Of a stretch of 64,000 nucleotides of DNA, positions 57,902 to 64,000 are shown one piece after another; within the stretch, counting starts at the first letter, position 1, and each line of letters starts with the position of its first letter. Made by a program: the position numbers and the translations under genes. The stretch comes from Anaeromyces robustus (Eukaryota; Neocallimastigomycota; Neocallimastigomycetes; Neocallimastigales; Neocallimastigaceae), in assembly GCA_002104895.1 (NCBI GenBank), contig MCFG01000238.1, forward strand, positions 45,313 to 109,312. Reading direction: 5' to 3'. The notes beneath the pieces were generated by a model, which did not search any database, was not told where the DNA came from, and saw nothing but the letters and a program-made list of their open reading frames with translations.

Positions 57902-59540
57902 AATTTCATTTTAACTTTCATATTTTATAATTAAAAAAATTGTATTAATTATTTTTTTATTTTTTAAAATTAAGATTTATATTAAAAATTTATGTTACAA
58001 TAAATAAAAGTTTTAATGTTTAAATATTATATGTTATCAATTTAAGATAACAAAATAAATATAATGCAATATAAGTAAATTATAAATAAATAAATATATT
58101 ATAATATATAACTGCATTATATAAATATAAATTCTTTTATATATTTATATTATAATCATATTATATAAAATAATAAATTATTAATTTTCAAATAAGGTTT
58201 AACTATTTTATTAAATAAAACTAGGTAAAATTTTAAAAATAAAAAAATATATATATAAAAATAAATATTAAATAATAATAATCCTTATATCCTTATATAT
58301 AATTGATAAATATTTAAATTAAAAAAAAAAATATATATATATATATAAATATATAAAAATATATATATAATTTATTTATCATTTTTATTAATAATAATAT
58401 AATTTTATTAAATTCAATTCTTTAACATGTGATTAAACATGTAAAACATGGATAATTGGAATAAATTTTATGGCTTACCATTTCGGCGACAACATCCATT
58501 GATACTAGAATTAAAAGGAACAGGACTAGTATGAAACAACAAAGAAACATTCAATTGTATGCCCACATTGTAATTAATATTTTTAATTTTTATTTTATTT
58601 TATTTTATTTTATTTTATTTTATTTTATTTTATTTTATTTTATTTTATTTTTTGTAGATGAATAAATTCGCCCCTTTATACCTTACCTGAATAGCTTATC
58701 TTATTACAATATAAAAAATTTATCACCAGAGAAAAAAGAAAAAATTGTTATACAAAAGAAGATTCAAAAATTAAAAATAAAAATACATCTCAATTAATTA
58801 TTATACAAGAACAGAATAATTTAATAAAAACAAAAACGTTTTTATAAATTTCAATAAATTAAATAAAATATACAATGTCAAAATACTAAATAGATTAAAT
58901 AATATTTTTATAATTAATAATGAGATTTCATAATAATGCAATTTTGAACAATTATTTTTATTGTCATTTTTTTAAAGTAATTTTTAGTTAAAAAATTTTA
59001 TAGGGTTACAAGTGTAAATTAATTTAACTTTTAAACCCTTTAACCTTAAACTATATTTATTATTAATAAATAATAAATATATACAATTATTATCAATATT
59101 ATTATCAACATGAATAAAATGCAAATAAATAACATATAATAAATTGTAATAATATATATGTAATATATGCATATTTATTTTTTTTTGCTTAAATTTTAAC
59201 CTTAAAAAAAAGAATTTAAAAATGTTCTTTTTTTATATGATGTTTTAATATCAATTTGGAATAATTAATATTTAAAATTTTCAATTATATTATTTTAATA
59301 TATAAAATAATTAAGAAAATAAATAAAATCTAACCTTTGAATTTTTTTTTTAAAATTTATAAATTATGGAAAAATTTTATATTGAATATAAAGATATATA
59401 CAAAGATATACAGATAGTAAATATAATATACATTATGTTAATAACTGTTATAAAATGTGGAAATTAATTTATTTATTTAATATAAATTTTTATTAAGAAG
59501 AACCTCATTTATTAATTATTACATTGAATGTGTTGCATTT
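57566..59540. other. Intergenic region
   Basis: A/T-rich, with A tracts at about 57624-57651 and 57872-57900. A short complex stretch at 58449-58530 reads MDNWNKFYGLPFRRQHPLIL then a stop, and may be a coding relic; it precedes an ATTTT array. Nothing intact is supported. Confidence 0.5.
58583..58651. repeat. (TTTTA)n pentanucleotide repeat
   Basis: About 13 copies of TTTTA in a row. Confidence 0.95.
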
Positions 59541-60531
59541 CGCAATGTTGCATTTCGCAATATGATATGAGGCGCATATTAAATTTTTGCAATGAGGCGC
59601 ATAAAAAACAAATAAAAAAATGAAAAATTTTTTAACACAAATTATGAAAGCCACGTTATGAAATAAAATAAAATAGAATTTAAAAAAATTAAATAAATAA
59701 ATAAAAAATATATATATAAATAAATGAATAGAAAATAAACAAATAAATAAATATTTCTTTTTTTATTAATTACTTAATTACAAAAAAAAAAGTAAAAAAA
59801 TAAAAAAAAAAAAAAAAAAAACTTATTATAAAATTAAATATATTTATATAATTTTTTTGATAAATGAATAATAATAAATAAAATAAAAGATAATAAATAA
59901 TATAACAATATTATATATGTATTTTTATTAAAAAGACGATAACAAATAATAAATAAAAAAATAATATAAACTTTAGAATAAAGAAAAGAAACAAATAAAT
60001 AAATATTTTTTTATTAATTACTTATTTACAAAAAAAAAAATATAAAAATAAAAATTCTTTATAAAATTAAATATTTTTATAAAATTTTTTTGATTTGAAA
60101 TATTAAAAAAAATATTCAATATTATTAAAATATTAAATAAAAAAATATTGAAGAAATATTCAATATCATTAAATAAAAAAATAAATAAAATATTATTAAA
60201 ATACTAAAGAAAATTCAATATTAAAAAAAAATATTTAATATTATTAAATCATTAAATAAAAAAATATTATTAAAAAAAAATATTATTAAATCATTAAATA
60301 AAAAAATATTATTAAAAAAAAATATTATTAAATCATTAAATAAAAAAATATTATTAAAAAAAAATATTATTAAATCATTAAATAAAAAAATATTATTAAA
60401 AAAAAATATTATTAAAAAAAAAATATTATTAAATAAAAAAATATTATTAAATAAATAATTCTTTATATTATATTTTTATTTATTTAATTATTTATACAAT
60501 TATGCGCCCCATTGCGAAATGCAACATTGCG
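59541..60531. mobile_element. Candidate non-autonomous element with 21-bp terminal inverted repeats
   Basis: The words at 59541-59561 and 60511-60531 are perfect reverse complements over 21 bases (core CAATGTTGCATTTCGCAAT). Both ends also carry GGCGCAT just inside: 59571-59577 and again 59596-59602 at the left, and ATGCGCCCC at 60502-60510 at the right. The roughly 950-base interior is A/T-rich and noncoding with internal tandem repeats. This fits a MITE-like DNA transposon or a large imperfect hairpin. No target-site duplication could be fixed with confidence. Confidence 0.5.
60239..60420. repeat. Tandem repeat, unit about 42 bases
   Basis: About four copies of a unit containing ATTAAATCATTAAATAAAA then ATATTATT and an A run, decaying at the right end. 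It lies inside the inverted-repeat-bounded element. Confidence 0.85.
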
Positions 60532-61403
60532 TGTTAAGATTTAAATTTATAACTTTATTTTATTAATCACGTGTAAATAGTATATTTATGTTTTATTAAC
60601 ATTATTTATGTAAATATCTTAAATTTATGTAATCATTATATTTTTATGTATTATACATTATTTTATGTAAAGTCATGTATTCACATGATATATTCTATTT
60701 TATATTTTCACCTGACAATAATTTTATTCTCTGAAGAAGTTGTATTTAATTCTTTCATATTAAATAAATGTATTAATTATTAAATATATTAAATAAATAA
60801 ATTATATAAACAAAATAAATTAACAGATTAAGAGTCTCACGGAGCTCTAATCATAAATAAAAATTAACATTAATTATAAATAAAATATTTGTAATAAATT
60901 GTAAAAAATAAGTAAATTATTTTACACAATTATTTTGATTGTAATAAATTGTAAAAAATAAGTAAATTATTTTACACAATTATTTTGATAGACCCAACAG
61001 GTCTACACAGAAAGTAAATCAGAAAAGAAGATTGGTTTTATAAGAACTTGTTTTATTAGATTTATTAAAAGTAAAAATTTATTTATTTATTAATTAATTT
61101 TGTAATATTCTGAATTACTTATAATTAATTAATAAAATCGCGAAGAATTAATCATTTAAAAATTTTACACCTATTTATACTTTTTACGGAAAAATAGTTT
61201 TCTTCGTAAAAAGTTGTTTAAAATTTCTAGAAACTTTTGATTAAAATCTTATGGAAAAATTTAGAAAAATTTAATATAAAAGTTGTCTTAAAATTTTTGA
61301 TTGTATTCTATTAATTTCTACGTAAAATACAGAAATAAAAATACAGAAATAAAATACAGAAATTCATAATAAAAATTTAAAAAATAAAATTTTTATAAAG
61401 TTT
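60532..61403. other. Intergenic flank with a tandem duplication
   Basis: Between the inverted-repeat element and the tRNA-like sequence. It contains a 50-base perfect duplication (60890-60989) and small hairpins, for example GATTAAGAG/CTCTAATC around 60826-60852 and GACC-CAACA-GGTC at 60991-61003. No gene is seen. Confidence 0.5.
60890..60989. repeat. Perfect 50-base tandem duplication
   Basis: Copies 60890-60939 and 60940-60989 are identical by eye. Each unit folds on itself (ATTGTAAAAAATAA against TTATTTTACACAAT). Confidence 0.9.
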
Positions 61404-61475
61404 GTAACAAGTGTGAGTCGAACCCAGAGTGTTCGCCCAGATGGTCATAGTGACTAACCACTAGACCATGGTTAC
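61404..61475 (-). pseudogene. tRNA-like sequence with Pol III A and B boxes
   Basis: On the minus strand 72 bases begin GTAACCA and end GTTAC, so the acceptor ends pair. TGGTCTAGTGG at positions 8-18 fits the A-box consensus, and GGTTCGACTC at positions 52-61 fits the B box. The D, anticodon and T stems do not pair properly and position 33 is not T, so no anticodon can be assigned. A decayed tRNA gene or a tRNA-derived SINE head is more likely than a working tRNA. Confidence 0.5.
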
Positions 61476-62571
61476 TATTTTATTAATTGTGAGATTCGTT
61501 ACAATATTAATAAAATATTAAAATATAATAAAATAAAAATGTGTCGCGAATATTAGTGGATTTAAAATTGAAATTCACTAATAGATCAATTACATTTAAA
61601 TTTCGTTATTGACTAAATCACTTAAAATTCGATTTTCAATAAAATAAACAAATATTAAAAAGTATTTAAATTGATATTGTAAAGGGTTTGGACAAATTAA
61701 ATAAATATTAATCAACTTAATTTAACCCTTAAGATATTAATAAAAATAATCAGAAGAAAAATAACGATAACTTGGCAAATATTGAAGATTTCCGCTTGAT
61801 TTTATGCTCATTGAGAAGCTCTGCTCAAGAGCTACAACATATCTGAATTTCAGCCCATTTGGACCACTGGTTGGCGAGATATTGGACTTTAAAGGTTTAT
61901 ACAATATAAAAATATAATTAAATATTTACAAGGATCCATAAATAAATAATTATAATATTTTATATAGATAAAATCTTTTTATTTCAATAATTATATTATA
62001 ATTTATAATAATAATAATCATTCAGATATACAGAAAACGCCTTCAAATAATTTATAAAATATTAATTAGAATAATAATAATAATTTATATAATATATTAT
62101 AATAATTGTTAATTATTTTTATAAAAATTAGAATAGTTGATTATTATATTAATTTACAGAAATTCTTAGAATTCTAAAAATCTCAAAAAGATTTAAAATT
62201 TACTTAAGATCTTAAATAATTAAAAATATCCCATTTTATCTAGAATTAATTATACAGAAAAGATTATAAAAATCCAAAGATAAAAATAATTAATATATAG
62301 ATAAATAATTAAATAGTATACTAAACAATTAAAATAATTAAATAGTTAACTAGTTAAATAATTAGAATAGTTATAAATCTAAATCTTAGATTATAAATTC
62401 TTATCATTAAATTTATTAATAGTTTATATAGTTTTATATTAGTTTTATATAGTTAGATTTTTATCAATATTATTTTATTCATATATTTTATTTAAAATTA
62501 TACATGTATAAATATATTATCAATAGATTATAATAATTAAATGTATTAATAATTATTAGATTTAGAAAAAG

Positions 62572-62580
62572 TATAAATAA
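62572..62580 (+). promoter_or_regulatory. TATA box, candidate retrotransposon promoter
   Basis: TATAAATAA is followed by GGATTGAAATTAC, about 330 bases upstream of the gag start. The position suits an LTR U3 promoter. Confidence 0.4.
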
Positions 62581-62904
62581 GGATTGAAATTACAATTCCT
62601 TTTAATCTTTGTAAGATTATTAACTAAATAACTTAGAATTAATGACTTAATAATCTAATTATTATTTAAACTTTTCTTAATTAATTATTAATAAAAAATA
62701 TTATTATAAAACTTAATTATTTTAAAAAAGTGTTCTTTTAATTAATTAATTTATTGTGTATTAATAAATAAATTTGCCTATTAATTATATATTTGTTTAA
62801 TTAGTTATTTTGTTATTAATTAAACATCTTGACCTGACCATTATTAAACCAAAACTACCCTCATTTAACAATAATCTTACCTGCTGTTTTCTGGTTACCT
62901 TAAG

Positions 62905-63966
62905 ATGTTTGGAAATTCCTATAGAGCTACCACTCCTGCACCTGAAGTTCCCATGGCTGAAGAAGTTGAACAACTTAGGCAAGATGCTACCAGAACTGCT
63001 GCTGAAATTATCGATGGTGTGCAAGCAAACTTTGTTTCAACTAATGATTTTACCCAATATTATGAACAACTAGAATCTAGGCTAAATAATATTTATTCTG
63101 CTATAGAAAATATTAATCAAAGATTAAATACTGAAAATACTGCGCCACAAGGATATGAAAGATTTGAAACTCCTAGACCATTACTTGGTAATCAAGATTC
63201 TGATGATAGTTCTACCGACACAAACTTCGATTTAGATAGAGATGTAATTATGAAAAGTAAATTTTCTGCTCCTTTAAATCAAGTTCCAGAACCAGGATTT
63301 TTCTCAGGAAAAACTTCGGAAACTGAGTTATTTTGCCAACTTTGTGAAGATACATTCAGAACTACGCCACATAAATATTTACCAGAAGAAACAAAAATTA
63401 ATTTTGTCAAATCACGTTTAAGAGATTCTGCAAGAAACTGGTACTTAACCAAGTATAGAGGCAATATTAAACCAGGAACAATGTTTGAATTATTAGCTGG
63501 TTTAAAAGCTGCTTTTTCAAATGTCGCAAGCTATAAATTAGCTAAAATTAAATTAATTTCCTTAAAACAACATTATGGAAAAATAAATGAGTATATAGAT
63601 GAATTCAGGAGTTATACTCGTTTATTTAACTGTGAAGAAGAACCATTAGCTTTAATATTTTATAATGGATTACACCCTAAATATCAAGAACAAGTTCAAA
63701 AGTTAGATGTATTTCCAGCCACATTAGAAGATATTATTACTACGTGTATACTATTTGAAAACTCTATTAGTGTAAAAAATTCCATTAGACAATCTAATAG
63801 CAATAATAAAAATAACAAGAAAAGAAATTCCAGCCACCATTCTAATTACAAAAATAATTACAAAAATTATAATAATAATTATCACAAAAATTATTCTAAT
63901 AATCAGAATAATTACAACAAAAATTCTGATGTTAGTAAAGCCACGAAAATTACTACAAAAAATTAA
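62905..63966 (+). CDS. Retrotransposon Gag polyprotein
   Basis: 353 residues. The N-terminal part (to about 110) is a charged helical segment. From about 127 the sequence PEPGFFSGKTSETELFCQLC starts a Retrotrans_gag-type capsid domain, continuing through FVKSRLRDSARNWYL, FELLAGLKAAFSN, KINEYIDEFRSYTRLF and EPLALIFYNGLHPKYQEQV. The C-terminus is a basic Asn/Lys/Tyr-rich tail with no CCHC zinc knuckle, so RNA binding may depend on basic residues, or the knuckle may lie after a frameshift. The frame ends at TAA (63964-63966) two codons after a slippery heptamer. Pol is not in the window. Codon use is less A/T-biased than the surrounding intergenic DNA. Confidence 0.85.
   Translation: MFGNSYRATTPAPEVPMAEEVEQLRQDATRTAAEIIDGVQANFVSTNDFTQYYEQLESRLNNIYSAIENINQRLNTENTAPQGYERFETPRPLLGNQDSDDSSTDTNFDLDRDVIMKSKFSAPLNQVPEPGFFSGKTSETELFCQLCEDTFRTTPHKYLPEETKINFVKSRLRDSARNWYLTKYRGNIKPGTMFELLAGLKAAFSNVASYKLAKIKLISLKQHYGKINEYIDEFRSYTRLFNCEEEPLALIFYNGLHPKYQEQVQKLDVFPATLEDIITTCILFENSISVKNSIRQSNSNNKNNKKRNSSHHSNYKNNYKNYNNNYHKNYSNNQNNYNKNSDVSKATKITTKN
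63957..63963 (+). promoter_or_regulatory. Candidate -1 ribosomal frameshift site
   Basis: A-AAA-AAT in gag frame fits the X-XXY-YYZ slippery pattern, directly before the gag stop. The -1 frame is open from here to the window end (KKLKNEHHLESMNV). No downstream pseudoknot can be seen because the window stops. Confidence 0.45.
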
Positions 63967-64000
63967 AAAATGAACATCATTTGGAGTCAATGAATGTTCA

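Larger units (their letters stand above)
61543..64000 (+). mobile_element. 5' part of a Ty3/gypsy-like LTR retrotransposon (runs off the window)
   Basis: A gag frame begins at 62905 and its end sits 34 bases from the window edge. Upstream sequence is of higher complexity than normal intergenic DNA here. It includes TGTCGCGAATATTAG at 61543, which could start an LTR, an inverted repeat (TATTAGTGG/TTCACTAATA near 61552-61581), a G+C-richer block at 61780-61895, and a TATA box at 62572. The LTR borders and primer-binding site are not resolved, because the second LTR is outside the window. Confidence 0.55.

Noticed and set aside
58449-58700. Small two-exon gene starting MDNWNKFYG
   Set aside because: The first frame stops after about 29 codons, and no downstream acceptor gives a sensible continuation.
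61404-61475. Functional tRNA gene
   Set aside because: The A and B boxes are present, but the D, anticodon and T stems do not pair and no anticodon can be assigned.
61486-61501. TGTGAGATTCGTTACA as the 5' end of the LTR
   Set aside because: TG...CA borders can be found by chance here, and no second LTR is available to confirm. The TGTCGCG word at 61543 is equally possible, so borders were left open.

Overview
The window is eukaryotic nuclear DNA, extremely A+T-rich, with intergenic DNA that is almost only A and T. It has many short GT-AG introns, asparagine-rich proteins encoded by AAT/AAC runs, and dense ATT, TTTA and ATTTT microsatellites. A fungal-type F-BAR/SH3 protein, a class C-like seven-helix receptor with a beta-helix ectodomain, and ribosomal protein genes that stand out as G+C islands point to an early-diverging fungus, most likely an anaerobic gut fungus (Neocallimastigomycota). 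That assignment is inference from style and gene content.

I rebuilt ten host genes by joining exons whose splice phases agree across the whole coding sequence. In order: 658-7737 (+) LisH/CTLH/WD40 protein resembling WDR47 behind a huge Asn-rich N-terminus; 8153-9426 (-) ribosomal protein uL3; 10276-11443 (+) V-ATPase subunit G; 12279-14646 (-) coiled-coil protein resembling the C-terminal part of KNL1/Spc7; 17209-22916 (-) secreted beta-helix/EGF/seven-helix receptor; 27139-32238 (+) F-BAR/SH3 cytokinesis-type scaffold; 33564-34878 (-) Nse1 of the SMC5/6 complex; 35326-35808 (+) ribosomal protein eL21; 41448-46310 (+) RNA polymerase II subunit Rpb2; 48606-55399 (+) leucine-rich-repeat protein with one exon per repeat. 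A small secreted Cys/Trp-repeat protein follows at 57128-57565 (+).

The right end (about 59.5-64 kb) is mobile-element territory: a roughly 1 kb segment bounded by a 21-bp perfect inverted repeat, a 50-bp tandem duplication, a tRNA-like sequence with Pol III boxes, and the 5' part of a Ty3/gypsy-like retrotransposon whose gag ends in an in-frame slippery heptamer. Dispersed A-tailed repeats (three copies), a duplicated Rpb2 3' flank and several decayed coding fragments lie in the gaps.

The genes are unlinked housekeeping or signalling functions and do not form a pathway or cluster. The most unusual items are the beta-helix receptor, the exon-per-repeat LRR gene, the short KNL1-like protein, the Cys-repeat secreted protein and the unnamed dispersed repeat. 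All exon borders were read by eye and none is confirmed by transcript data.
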